Shown here piece by piece: positions 33,748-45,993 of a stretch of DNA of 64,000 nucleotides. Below the pieces are notes generated by a model. The model was not told the DNA's origin, searched no databases, and was given only the letters and a program-made list of their open reading frames with translations. The position numbers and the translations under genes were made by a program. Position 1 is the stretch's first letter, and each line of letters starts with the position of its first letter. The stretch is from NCBI GenBank assembly GCA_020747065.1, contig JAGMVK010000028.1, forward strand, positions 549,432 through 613,431, in the 5' to 3' direction. Source of the stretch: Cadophora sp. MPI-SDFR-AT-0126 (Eukaryota > Ascomycota > Leotiomycetes > Helotiales > Ploettnerulaceae).

Positions 33748-35816
33748 GAGGACGGAATGGCTGATTCATTGATTGACTGATTAGGTCTGGCTCGGTCAGG
33801 CAGGTCAAAGCCGAGAATGGAGCTTGTCTTTCTGTCATTGCGGGCATGCATAGTCTTTATACCTAGACCATACCAGACAGACAGTACGAAACGAACGAAG
33901 AACCGACGAAAAGTTACACCGTGCTGATTTTCTCTCTCCCTCTCCGTACCTTGTTCTATCGTTCTCCTCTCATTGGGCGAGACGGGATGGAAATGGGAAC
34001 ATGGTGGATAGCCTACTTTTTCCTGTACATACAAGTCAGGAAGATAGAGTGATAGAGTAGGAGGAGGATGTGTTTTCATGAGTATATAAGTAAGCGAACC
34101 AAAATAGGAGAAGCGTAGTTGGCAATGAGTATTACATTTTGGCATATTCACTCGCTACATTTTTCACACTGCTGACAAAAGACTTAAATCTGTTCCAGCA
34201 TGGCATTAGCGTAATCCATTGATTTCATCATTAGTCGTTCAAGCTCTCATGCTCATGCCAGCAGATACAGCATTTTCTTTTCATAAAAAAAATATTGAGC
34301 AGGAACAGTCCTTGAACATTATGCTTTTCAATTTCGTCTCCTGCAGCCTCTAGCTACCTCATAGCCCATCACGATTATTCATATGCCTGCAAATGGAAAC
34401 TCTGATCTGAGCCACTCAATAGGTAGGATTGGAAAGAGCACAAATACCTATAACAGGTATGTTTACGTATTGCTCCTAAGCACGGAGGTCCCACTTGTTG
34501 ATCTTCACCTTTGATAGAACCAAAACAATCATGATTGGAGCCGGGGATAGATGGAGTGTGAGGGACAGAGCTGCTTCCGAAGAACGAAGTACGGTCAGAC
34601 ATGTCAGGAGGTGTATACTCATTCCTCTGCGTGTTGACAGAGTCGGATCGCTGTGAAAGACTGACATTCTTTGGGACACATGAGCTGAACGACAGGCAAA
34701 TGGTCAAATCTCAAAGGATCAAATGAGAAAGGTCTTGTTCTCCACAGCAAGGATCTCATACTTCATCTGAGAGTCCACCGGTTGAATCCGAGGCATGCTA
34801 AACACCGTGCAAGCGCAGACCGAAAATTCCTCTTTAGCCAAATCGAGTACTAAACAGGAGAATTTGTAGCAAAATGTACTAACAGTATGTAGAAATCATA
34901 GCAGAAGTTATCAAAATCTGCCTTTGCACTGGAGATTGTATTTGATTTGATCTTGATGTTCATTCATCCTCAACTCTACATCTCCTTCCTCACTCCTATC
35001 CAGACCTCATCTGAGTCACCCAACTCGCTGCCTCTATCCCACCAACTTCATCCAAACGCAGCTATTTCTCAGAAATGAAATAAAAGACACGCCAATGAGA
35101 GATACAGAGAGAGAAGGGCCAATCAACCATAAGCGATCTTCCAGATCACAGGATTGTAAACAGGTCGCGCAAACAGTGATACGCCAACAAGACGAAGAAA
35201 AGCGAATAAGCTAGAAAATTTTCTGTTCTCTCATCTGAAGCGGCGACCAAAGAAACAGAGATAGCAATACAGCGCCTGTATAACTGTTCGTGTTCAGAAT
35301 TTACTTGGCCAAGAATTTCAGTGATCTGGACCAAGTTGTATTGAAGGCCGAATTACACTAGCGACAGGCTTCCCCGGCTGAGGTGAGGAGGTAGACAAGG
35401 AGCTATTGACAATCTCGTCGCATGTCTGTAGAGGTAGGCATTCCAATCCGGAGACGTTGAGCTTTTTTACCCTCATTGATATGGCAGCATTACACCAAGC
35501 AATGCTCCTTTGGATCTTCTTCGTAACTCATCAAAAATGTTTGCGGACGAAAGGAGCCAAAACAAAAGAACCAATCGTATCACATTGACTTATTACATAA
35601 GAACTCCTCACACGCCGAGTTGTTTGCCTTCCTTTCCCAAATATATCCCTAGTAGAGTAGCAGCTAGCTTGCTTGCATCTGCAACAGCCTAGCATAGCTG
35701 CCTGCTGCGTAACTTAAACCTAAAGTCATTCAAGTACGATCAAGCCCAGTCAATCGTCTCGTATTTCCGCCGTCTCCAGAAGAAGAAAATCGAAATGAAA
35801 GAAGAGAGACGCTGTT
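33748..35816. other. Intergenic region between convergent LAG1 and SHO1
   Basis: About 2.1 kb. Only short unconnected frames. No repeat, tRNA or relic that I could support. Confidence 0.5.
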
Positions 35817-36931
35817 TTATAACAGAATCAAGTAATTTGATGGTGCTATGCCAGTGTCTCCGTTTTCTTTCTTGGCCTGCCACCATCTCCCGCTGACGTC
35901 GGAGACTTCTAATATTTCGTGCTTGGAGAAGGAGATCTCGTTGGCATCATCTGGGTTGGCCTCGTACGAGTAGATGGCCTTCGCTCGGTATGGGTATTCT
36001 GTTGGCGCTACAACTTCCCCGGGCGTTTGTTGCTGCTCGTTGCTTATCGGCCCACTGGTTCCGAGGTTACTGGTAGGAGCAGGGCCGTTGCCAAATCGTG
36101 GTTGAGACGAGTTGCGATCCCCTCCTACTGGTCCACCTGGGAAGCCTGCGACGGGCGATGAGGTCTCGAATCCTCCGAGTTGAGCTGATGTGTACATTTG
36201 GGGTGGGACGTTGGAAGAGATCGAGGTATCTGGTCGTCCATTTCCAATTCCATTTCCATAGCTCATTCCCCTTCCACCTTGCGAGGTTCTGTGGTCTTTG
36301 TGGAGAGCGAAGGAATCGAGGTAAGCGCGGGGAACGGCGGATGGGGTTGATCCGAAATAAAAGATCCACACAATCTGTTGCTTCGTTAGGATCAACTGGA
36401 AAAGGGGCCGAAAATCCATACATTTACCATGGAGAGCAAGATGTGTCCAGCAGCGGTTGCCTCCTTAGCTCCGTTTGAAGAATAGATCAAAGAATTGACC
36501 GATGAGCTCGTCAACACCAAGCCGCATGCAAGATACCCGACGATAGCAACGTGATATGTCTGTGTCGTATCTGATGCGATAACCACAAAGACCCCAGCGA
36601 TGCAGCACAACATATATGCTATGGCGAACCAGGAGTAATTCGGGAAAGCATTGTCGAGTTTCTGTGCCGTTGCAATTATCGATCCTACGAAAGCAATGAA
36701 CCAGGCAAGCTGCGTGTCTGTTAGTCCATGTCGTTCATCCTTCTCGTAAGGGGCGAAAGACAAAGGTTCGCAACGTACCATAGCAATAGATACCGTTGCC
36801 AGCGCGAACGGATCGCCCAGAATATTATCCATACTCATTGTCCTCATCCCGCCCGTCCTTCGGCCCTTCATATCCATTCCGCCGTTCATTTTGCGGAGAG
36901 ATGGCGAATGCAGCGATCCGTACGATGGCAT
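35817..36931 (-). CDS. SHO1: High-osmolarity signalling protein Sho1, 330 aa
   Basis: Plasma-membrane osmosensor/scaffold that binds the MAPKK Pbs2 and feeds the HOG pathway; in pathogens it also feeds invasive-growth signalling. Exons 36931-36779, 36709-36428 and 36374-35817. The N-terminus [18 protein letters not shown] is the Sho1 hallmark, followed by four membrane helices ([68 protein letters not shown]). A low-complexity linker rich in Gly, Ser and Pro leads to a C-terminal SH3 domain (about residues 272-330) with ALYDY-like AKAIYSYEA, the tryptophan pair GRWWQAK and APSNYL. Length is close to other Pezizomycotina Sho1 proteins. Confidence 0.96.
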
Positions 36932-37365
36932 AGGGAACAGCGGCGTCGAGACCGGTGGTTCCTGGTACGGGGTATTATGTAGGAATTATCGACGTCAGGA
37001 TTGAATTCGATTCAACCGGATGTCGAGTATGATGAACAGACAATCGAAAGGTAAAAAGAATAGCGGGAAAGTATGGTGCGGTGGATAACGGTTTCAGCTG
37101 AAGTGGTCGTGGCTGAGGCAGAGGTGCTCACTCCGCGACGAAAACCAGGGATGATCGTGAGGCCGTTGAAAGAAGAACAAACTTGAAATGAAGTCAGAGC
37201 AATGGTCGTGGACACTACTCGCGATGCTGACAGCCTGTCCAGCGAAGGAAGGGAAGAAGATGGAAATGCCGATTGTTGAAGGAGCGTGGAGACTGACTGG
37301 TCGGTCGGGGTTGATGCAAGAGAATGTGAGACGTCGAGAGGAGAGAATAATGCGGAGGGAGGGAG

Positions 37366-37396
37366 ACAGGCAGGCAGGTAGGTAGGGAGGGAGGAG
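37366..37396. repeat. CAGG/TAGG/GAGG tetranucleotide repeat
   Basis: Runs of CAGG, then TAGG, then GAGG units, related by single-base changes. Confidence 0.8.
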
Positions 37397-38200
37397 GCGA
37401 AGTTACTGGGTCCGGAGGATGGATACTGACTGGTAAGGTGTGGTGGTATGGCTGGGCTGGCTATGGCCCTGCAGGGCGGGTCTGGTGTGGGTAGGGGGTT
37501 GAATTGAGTGCACGGCAGCGGGCAAGGCGGGCAGGGCAAAATGCGAAAAAACCGATACACCGATATGCTCCTGCGCAGAAGACCAGACAAATCCGACTGT
37601 ACGAGAGGATACTCAGGACACCTGGAGTTTCCTGTTGCGTGCGACCTTGGGGGATATCTGCTCCTTTGTAGTACGTGTGTACGGAGCGGCAATTGTTTGT
37701 TGTTGTTGTTGTTTTCCAGTAGTTTCGTGCTTAGGGGAAAGAGACACAAAAGGAGTTGAGTTGAGTTGATTGATGGGATGGGGATGACCAGTTTCTCGGG
37801 GTGCAGGACCAGAACTAGAGCCTGCGGAGCTTTCTTGAGCATGCGCGGGCGGCTTGAATTGGGGCGGTGCTCTCAAGTCCAGTACAGTACAGTACAACGC
37901 CGTCCGGTGCAGCGAGATTTGGTCTGTGGAAAGTCGACGGCAACAGCAAGAGGATGGACGGATGGTGGATGATCTGCCTGATTAATTACGCGGTTACCGG
38001 CAATGATACGGCAGGGCAGGCCACGATGTCCTACAGTTCCTTTTCCTTTCCGTGACTCTTATGTCCTCTCCTTCGCTCGAAGCTTGAGCTTCAATTTCAA
38101 CTTAACTTGATCAATTCGCGTCTGTCTGATGGAGCGACGCGCCTAGTGTGGTGTGGTGGGTGCTTGCTTCAGTGAAGTTGAATGTGCTTATCTTGTGCCA

Positions 38201-38218
38201 GGACCTGGACCTGGACCT
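38201..38218. repeat. GGACCT hexanucleotide repeat
   Basis: Three perfect GGACCT units followed by two degenerate units (GAATCT, GGATCT). Confidence 0.8.
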
Positions 38219-41200
38219 GAATCTGGATCTATCTGTGCCTGGAGGTAAACCCGTTCCTCGATGGTGTTGTAGGCCAATAAAACGCTCCCGTAGCTGGTCC
38301 GGAATGGGCGTCTTCTCTTCTCGTCGTCTCTCCAATGCAAGCCCCTGAAGAATTCCAATGCGTTTCTTTGGTAACTCACGGCTCGCAAAGCTCAGGCCTG
38401 GACACGAGTCGTTTCAAGGGTTGCTGGTGCCGGTTGGCTCTCAGTTAATCTGCTTGACACGGACCTTACTGATTGCCGATGTGAGGGGAACCGAAGAATG
38501 AACCTGGAAATCAGGAGGCGATGAGACAAAGGTCAATGATTCGTTGACGTTCGTTGACCGACTGACTGACTGTGGTATCGAGAGGGGAGCGGGACCTGTT
38601 CGTCTGGAGGCCAGGCGAAGCTGAAGGTCTGTTCTTCGCCTCTCTGGTTGTTGCTTGAAGATCCGATGATGCCGTACGTTTCAGCGGTGAGAAATCTTAG
38701 AGTCTAAATTCCAGGCAAACAATTGGATCTAAGATGTTCCTGAAGTTGTGCCTGTGCTGCTTCACACCACTGCCAATAAACAACAAAAGGTATGACACGA
38801 TGACAGCGGCTAAATGTCCTCAGCTCAACACCGATATAAAAAAAACCCGTTGTGCCTCTGGCTGTCAAAATATGCAGCTAGATAAGCATAAACCTCGTGG
38901 ATGCCCGAAGGAGCGATGAAGTTGGCGCGGGAGAAGACCAAGGTGTTGTGTATGTACAGTTTCGAGGGGTCAAGTTTCAAGTCAAGTAGGTTGAAAAATC
39001 ACTTTTCAATGTTGGGCAGACGGGTTTTATCTATTCCCAAGGACTCGGGGCTTCAATAGATCGACAGCTGTCAAGTCATCGAGCCCGCTCAATTACGACT
39101 TCCTCCTGCAGGTTCCTGGTCATTTACATCTCGTTCGTCGTTGAAATCATGGCAGGCAGTTGTTTCTCATAGGTCAAGCCACAGAAGATATTCAAACCGA
39201 GCCGTGTGTGGCGAGACGGTTGATATTGGTCATGGCTGTGGCTGTGCGAGAATCACTCCAACAGGGCATGAGATCCCCGCAACAGTTGCCCGGAATTTTC
39301 AAGTCGATCTTGGTCTGGACTGTAAAAACGCAGACCTTCTCGGTTGCTCCTTGCTCGGAATAAGCTTCATGGAACGTGGAGTGGAGAGTGGCAAAGGCAA
39401 GAATACATCGACCCATTTCTCCACGTTGTGTAGGATTGCGCAATGCAAACTCGGGCCTTCAATATATTGCACGTTTTCCCCTGCATCTTTAGCCTATCAA
39501 TAAAGAACCTATCGAGAGTTGACAAGATGCGGATGTTGTATTACAAAATGCTGACATTCGAATTGTCCATTTTCCAGCTCTTCGTCTGCTTGGACTCTGA
39601 GAACAGGAAAACGTACAAGGGATTTTCCAGAATCCAAATGGACATGATCTTCCGTGTCTTTGCTCCCATGCCCGTTCTATTGCATTCGTTCTATCTCCGT
39701 AGGCCTCCCCTCCTATCAGAAATCTTTGTTTGGAATGAATGGGATTTGAATATGATTACTTCATGCAATGAATTATCTGATTCGGTATGAAGACTCAGAG
39801 CAGCTGAAACATATCGTTCCACCAGATCTCATGCGAATACCACCTCAAGCGACAAGTTTCAAGAGTTACATCCGTTCGACTCGACTTCGAGATGACTAAG
39901 CGTCATGTACAGTGACAACAGTGGAATGGGAGTCAGAATTGTGTGCGGATTATGTCAGCAGAAAGCCTCATCAAAAACACACCTTTAAATGCGTTACAAC
40001 TCAACGCGTGTAAATTAATTAATAGCATAGTAAATCTCAATATGTATTATATTACACACGACTCGGTTGACACTTCTGGTCTGAAAAGATTTTATAAGAG
40101 CGTTGCTGTTTATTCAGCGTTGGAAATTTAGGTCTTAAGGATGTTCTGACATGGCTCGCCTGAATCCGCACAGAATTCTGACTACCACTGTTGGTGACAT
40201 TTGCATTGATACCTTTGATGTCACTTGGACTTGGGCCACCATGCGGAAATGCCATTTCGTTCCCCACAGAGATCGTAGTTTTGAGACGCGGATCCCACGA
40301 CTCCGTTCATGCGCGCGCGCATCTAGTTGTGCGGATGCCACATGTGTCGTTCTCTCTCAGACTTATGGGGGTAGAGCTCGAAAGCCTCATCACGAGGAAC
40401 GCCCTGTTGTCATTCGTGTCTCGGAATTGTTTCTCCTCAAATGTTTCCTTTTGTGCCTGCTCCGTCGGGGCTACTTCGTAGGAATGTCAAGGTCTCACAG
40501 GATGGACTTCAGAACACTGGCATCCACCTCTACGATTCGGTAACGTCGATCTACTCTGTGCTTTAGGCTTTATTGCTGCTTACAGAATCTCTCAATGTTC
40601 TGGTTGAGCTTGATGACTCGATGAGATGTACCTAGAGCTCAGTCGGGGAAATTAGTTCGACCATATTTGAGGCAGAAGGGAGTATATCCGGTTAGAGCTG
40701 ATTGGAATATGCTGCAGTAGTAAAATGAACAGCCAGTCATATTGTCCGAAGTTATGAGTTGGGTCTGTTCAACTTGGCAGGTGGAAGAGGTTCAGATGAT
40801 CGCGTCAATGGAACTTCGAGATAGCTTCACCAATGCGCCACCAACCCACAAGACATCTTGTCAAGAGTTCTTGAACTCATTCAAGTCCCGGTGTCAAGTA
40901 ATGGAGATAACAACCCCGATAGTCTCCTTCTAGCAGGCTGAAGTCGAGTCTCATTCGTGCAACGAGAAGTATTCTCGACCGTAGCTAAAAAGGAACTCAA
41001 GTCTTAGAAAAAGCTTCGAAAGTCACTACCGTCCTCGTTGCCATCCCGTGCCCTTGTAATCTTCATCACTTGAAGCCGAATCAGTTCTGTATGCCTTTAT
41101 CCAGAAGGTGTGAGGTCTGCAGTCTGTTTCCCCAGATTAACGTGTAGCTGGGAGCATTGTAGCCGAGATTTTGCAGGGCTGAGGCTGAGTGGGGAACAGT

Positions 41201-41534
41201 GTGGCTTGACAGACGGGTTCTATCAGGAAGTTCTCAAGCGACAGGCTGTCCGGACATCTTACGTGCTCGCAACCTTCGAAAACGAGATATCCTACGGTGA
41301 CAACGTCTTGAGCGAGTAATTCGTGCTTCGATAATACGATCCTCGCCTATGTGAAGCACTTGACCTTTACTTCGCAAATCAGCCCACTCCTGAACGATTG
41401 AGCTTCAATGCGCCAGGTCAGCTAACCCACCTCAAAACCTCTCGCCATAGCCCACTCTCGAGGGACTGGCAGACTCGCACATCAGAGAGTCATTTACGCG
41501 CATTGTTTGAGCAATCTGGAGGACTTTCTGCGCG

Positions 41535-43353
41535 ATGGTGTCATACTCAGCCATAGGAGGTCCAGGTGACTCTTCATCAGACACCGGTCGAGGGCGAAAG
41601 TAAGGCAAACCGACGAAGCTTTGAACGAGGTTGACAATTCTTCCAGAAGAAGGTCGAGCAGAACCATGAAGGACCAGAATCTAGGAGGTGAAGCCTCTTG
41701 GATTAGTAGCAATATCAATTTGGTCAATACAAGTACGTTCTCTTTCCCAATGTCCCGTATCTGGTCTGGGATATGGGAATCTGGACTGTCCCGTATTCTG
41801 ACGATCGCAGTTATCGGAGCGGGGACTTTGGCAATGCCCCTAGCTATGGCACATATGGGAATCGTCCTAGGGATCTTTGTGATACTCTGGTCGGGTATGA
41901 CAGCAGCTTTTGGGCTTTACCTCCAAACTCGATGCGCCCGATATCTAGAACGTGGTTCCGCCTCCTTCTTCGCCCTCTCGCAAATCACTTACCCGAATGC
42001 CGCCGTTATATTCGATGCCGCAATTGCCATAAAATGTTTTGGTGTTGGAGTGAGCTATTTGATTATTATTGGAGACTTGATGCCCGGGGTTGTTAGAGGG
42101 TTCAATGAGAACGCTGATGCCGTACCATTTCTTGTCGACAGACACTTCTGGGTTACAGTATTCATGTAAGACCAAATCATTCATATCGTATTGTATTGCT
42201 AACTTCGGGTAGGCTGGTCGTCATTCCACTTGCATTCCTTCGTCGTCTTGATTCTCTCAAGTATACCAGTGTTGTTGCATTGATATCGATCGGATACCTG
42301 GTCATTCTGGTCGTTTACCACTTTTGCAAAGGGGACACCATGGCGGACAGGGGAGTCATCCGAGTCATCCAATGGGGTGGTCTAATTCCTACCCTACAAA
42401 GCTTCCCAGTCATCGTGTTTGCATATACTTGCCATCAGAATGTGAGAATGACTTCCTCCATGTAAGCCACAGAGCTAACAAGTATAGATGTTCTCTATTT
42501 TAAACGAGATTAAGAACAACTCTTCAAAAAGGTCAGTACTTTTGTTGAGACAGGGTTGCCAGTTACTCACAGACTCCATGTAGTACCACGAGTGTCGTTG
42601 CGGCAAGTATTGGATCCGCTGCTTCGGTCTACATCCTGGTTGCCATAACTGGCTATCTGTCATTTGGAAATAGCGTCGCCGGAAATATTGTTGGAATGTG
42701 TAAGCAAGACCCTCTCCTCATGGACATTCTGAGTTGACAATTTAGATATTCCATCGGTTGCCTCAACAATCGGCAAAGCAGCGATTGTGGTTCTTGTCAC
42801 ATTTTCATATCCTCTGCAGGTTCATCCATGCAGAGCATCTGTCGACGCAGTTTTGAAATGGCGGCCAAATGGCCTGAGGAGTGCACGTAATTCTCCTAAT
42901 GGCTCACCAGCACGATCAGTGCCTTTACTCACAGGCTCTTCAGCTAAACCAGTTGCGCGAAATGATACCATCGGAGAGCTACGATTTGCTCTCATTACTA
43001 CCGTCATCATCGTGATGAGCTACATCGTCGCCATGACTGTCTCGTCGCTCGACAAGGTTTTGGCATATGTTGGCAGCACCGGCAGTACAAGTATCAGCTT
43101 CATTCTACCAGGCTTGTTCTACTACAAGATCTCAGCACCTGATTCGCTACACCACCAGCGTTTGGCTAAGGACGAGGATGAGGATGACAGTGGTTCTGAT
43201 ACGGAGGGGGTTGATGGTCAAAGAGGACACAGTTCGTCCCATTGGCGGAAGACGATTCTGCGAAAGCTTTCACTGGCTCTGGCGGTGTATGGTCTTTTTG
43301 TGATGATTTTGTGCTTGGGAACAAACATGTTCTTTACCGGAGCTGCACACTGA
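41535..43353 (+). CDS. Vacuolar amino-acid transporter, Avt5/6/7-like (AAAP family), 500 aa
   Basis: Proton-coupled amino-acid transporter of the AAAP family; its relatives export acidic or neutral amino acids from the vacuole. Exons 41535-41599, 41647-41732, 41811-42165, 42213-42441, 42488-42531, 42584-42699 and 42746-43353. The start is at ATG 41535 (MVSYSAIGGPGDSSSD), because joining two short upstream exons completes the first helix as NLVNTIIGAGTLAMPLAMAH, the family signature. Further marks: PVIVFAYTCHQNMFSILNEI, AITGYLSFGNSVAGNIVGMY, FSYPLQVHPCRASVDAVL and FILPGLFYYKI. About 11 helices are expected. A long polar loop with NGSPARSVPLLTG lies between helices 8 and 9. The 44-bp exon 5 is easily missed. 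Confidence 0.92.
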
Positions 43354-43813
43354 GTTGTTGATAATAGACTGGGTTTCCACAGACGCATAGAAAGGAGTTC
43401 GGGTCGGGTATTGGCAGGGGTTGGTGCAGAAGCACAATCTTCGACAAATTGAGCGCTAGGAAATCGAGCGCGCTTCAAATTTTGTGTAGATATGAGGTTG
43501 CATAGAATTGGGTACATTTGGGTATATACTTCGACACACTAAGGTCTTCCTATCCTCCGATCGACAGCAGTGTCCTCCTTTGATCTTTGGCCTGTTGCCG
43601 AATATTGAATATCAGCATCCAGTAGTCCGTCCAATAGTCTATGCAATGTTGTGTCAATCCACCCATATCTCAGGCCCGTCTCCGTAACATGAGAAGTTAT
43701 ACATCTTCTTTGCGAAGCTCCTGACGCCACCCGTTTTGACACACAATGCTATGCTCTCTAATCAAACGCCCTCATATGCTACACATCGCCACTTCATACA
43801 CATCTATCTCCCT
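43354..43813. other. Intergenic region between convergent genes
   Basis: 460 bp between the stops of the transporter and bS16m. Nothing further recognised. Confidence 0.5.
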
Positions 43814-44294
43814 TCAGCTCATCGATTTCGGGCGGTACTTCGGCTCCAGCAGTCCAGCCTATCCATCGCACATCAGCACTTCCTGCCCACTAAAGCACAC
43901 CCAGAAGACAGAGCAACTCACCATCGACAGTAATCTCCAGGCAGGATCACTCGGCTGCGCGCCAACTCCCAGCCAGTATTTCGCCCTCGCAGAGTCTAGC
44001 TTGATATCTTTGAACGGCTTTCCCTCTCCATCAATAGGCGCCTTTGGTATCGGATCATAGGTTCCTACTTTCAATCAACTCCTGCCCTCTTTCACTTGTC
44101 ATTCCGAGTCATTCCAACGAACCTAAAACCTCGATCGGCTTGCTGTTCCTCGCTGTTCTGTGCGGGTGTTAGCAAGAGAAAGTGTCCTTTGTAGGGAAAG
44201 CAGATTCTGCGCCATACCTAGCTTGCGCGACGACAATGTTATAGAATGGAGCTTTGCGCCGCCCGAAGCGCGCCAGTCTGATCTTTACTACCAT
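43814..44294 (-). CDS. mrps16: Mitochondrial ribosomal protein bS16m, 99 aa
   Basis: Protein of the small subunit of the mitochondrial ribosome, homologous to bacterial S16. Exons 44294-44218, 44157-44123, 44064-43922 and 43858-43814. The N-terminus MVVKIRLARFGRRKAPFYNI is the S16 hallmark and is also the import signal in this family. It is followed by VVAQARTARNSKPIEVLGTY, DPIPKA, SARAKYWLGVGAQPSDPAWR and GLLEPKYRPKSMS. The four short exons hide this gene from simple frame scanning. It is head-to-head with the NAXE gene (368 bp between the starts). Length agrees with fungal S16m. Confidence 0.95.
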
Positions 44295-44662
44295 TGCGAG
44301 GTGTGTGGTCTGATGATGGACTCCTGGGTTGATGTCGCTGGAGTATCACGACTTTTTGAGATTCGATGGTGTTGGATTATTCCGCTCCGCTGTTCCGCTG
44401 TTCCACTGTTCCACTGTTCCACTCCACCCCGCCCAAAAGTGATGTCAATTGTTGAATTGCGGCAACCACAATCATATGATTTTTATCTGAACTGATGATG
44501 ATTACTTAACGGATAAAAAACCTCGCCGAGTAAGATCCTCCTCTTATTACCCGTCTGCACATCTAGCTCCAAAGTCCCGTGAATCGTGAACTCCAATCTT
44601 CAGATCCTCCACCATCTCGGAACAGATTAGCACACGACTCCGCGAGACCTAATTTAGTCAAC
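44295..44662. promoter_or_regulatory. Divergent intergenic region, bS16m / NAXE
   Basis: 368 bp between starts. It contains a TGTTCCRCTG-like short repeat at about 44389-44422 (GTTCCGCTGTTCCACTGTTCCACTGTTCCACT pattern of 9-mers). Function unknown. Confidence 0.5.
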
Positions 44663-45740
44663 ATGAAGGTAAGTAATATCGAGTCATTCTCATGTCTTGT
44701 GGAGACTTTATTGAATTTCTTGCAAGACTCTCTCGGCTAAGAGTGCCGCTGCTTTGGATAAGGATCTCATGAGCATTGGAGCCTTCTCCATCGATCAGCT
44801 CATGGAACTGGCTGGACTATCAGTTTCTCAAGCCAGTAAGCACATTTCCGATTCCTTATACTTTCTCCGTCTCAAGATACTATCTATAGTCTATCGTGTT
44901 CACCCTCCAAGCAGAGGACGGAGAATATTGCTTGCTTGTGGTCCTGGTAATAATGGTAAGTCGGTCCTTTACTTCAATTAAATCTGGATAACATTGAGTT
45001 TGCGATTACTGAAAGGTAATAGGTGGTGATGGTCTCGTCACAGCAAGACACCTCTGGCATTATGGATACAAGCCTACAATTTACTATCCCAAGCAGAGCA
45101 AGAATGATCTTTATCAGGTACGAACTTGATGACTGTTTCACAAACACTAACTCATTACACTTCTATCCATACATAAGCTGACATCCCCGCTGCGTCTTTC
45201 CACGCAACTCAAGAACCTCAACATCCCATTCACAGAAGACTTCTTCACGGCCCTGAAAGACACCGACCACGTAGTAGACGCCATATTTGGTTTATCCTCC
45301 TCCCATTGCCCCCTCCCTTCATACGCATCAAGTCCATCTTCTAACTCAATCAGGCTTCTCCTTCTCAGGCGAAGTCCGGGAGCCCTTCCCAGCTGTCATC
45401 AAAGCACTTCAAGAGACACCAGTGCCTGTGACATCGGTCGACGCCCCTTCATCATGGAACATTGAAGACGGACCGCCTGCTTCAGGTCCAGGATCGAGTT
45501 TTAACCCACAGGTATTGGTGAGCTTGACGGCGCCTAAGCCGCTCGTGAAGTATTTCAAAGGCAGACATTTCATAGGTGGGAGGTGAGTGGTCATAATTTG
45601 AGAACTGACCGTGACAGGTTGGTTGACTCCTGCGCAGATTTGTGAGTCCGGATATCCAGAAAAGGTACGATTTGGAACTGCCTGAGTACGAAGGTATTGA
45701 TCAGGTTGTGGAGGTGGGAAGCAATGGTCAGAAGTTGTGA
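44663..45740 (+). CDS. NAXE: NAD(P)H-hydrate epimerase (YjeF N-terminal, NAXE), 239 aa
   Basis: Repair enzyme that epimerises damaged NADHX/NADPHX so that the S-specific dehydratase can restore the cofactor. Exons 44663-44668, 44727-44835, 44890-44955, 45023-45117, 45178-45289, 45354-45582 and 45638-45740. The first coding exon is only Met-Lys. Motifs: [20 protein letters not shown], the nucleotide-binding [60 protein letters not shown] and [21 protein letters not shown]. There is no fused kinase/dehydratase domain, as in other eukaryotes. No clear transit peptide is seen, although some NAXE proteins reach mitochondria through alternative starts. It is convergent with mccA. Confidence 0.95.
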
Positions 45741-45993
45741 TGCGCGGAGTTCTCATTCTCTCGTCTCCAGGGTGTCTTAATTATCAAAGTGCCTATTGGC
45801 ATATTTCGCTGAAATCTGTACTATCTAGAGCTGGGACCCTCCTCGTCCTCTCGGTGACCTCAATCCGTACGCATGGAATTGAGGGTCGACGCTTCTTATT
45901 CGTACACTCGCAGTCTCATTCCTCTACCATTAGGCTCCGATCGTATGAAGCTGGTAAGACTAATTGATATAACAACTAAAGTTCGCCGCTATT

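Larger units (their letters stand above)
36932..41534. other. 4.6-kb gene-poor interval
   Basis: Upstream of SHO1 (36932-38400) the minus strand is pyrimidine-rich, as in a long leader or promoter, with short repeats at 37366-37396 and 38201-38218. From 38400 to 41534 there are many short frames but none with family resemblance. No RNA gene recognised. Confidence 0.5.

Noticed and set aside
37012..37842. 276-codon minus-strand frame upstream of SHO1
   Set aside because: Pro/Ser/Leu-rich translation of CT-rich DNA, overlapped by other equally open frames; no homology recognised.
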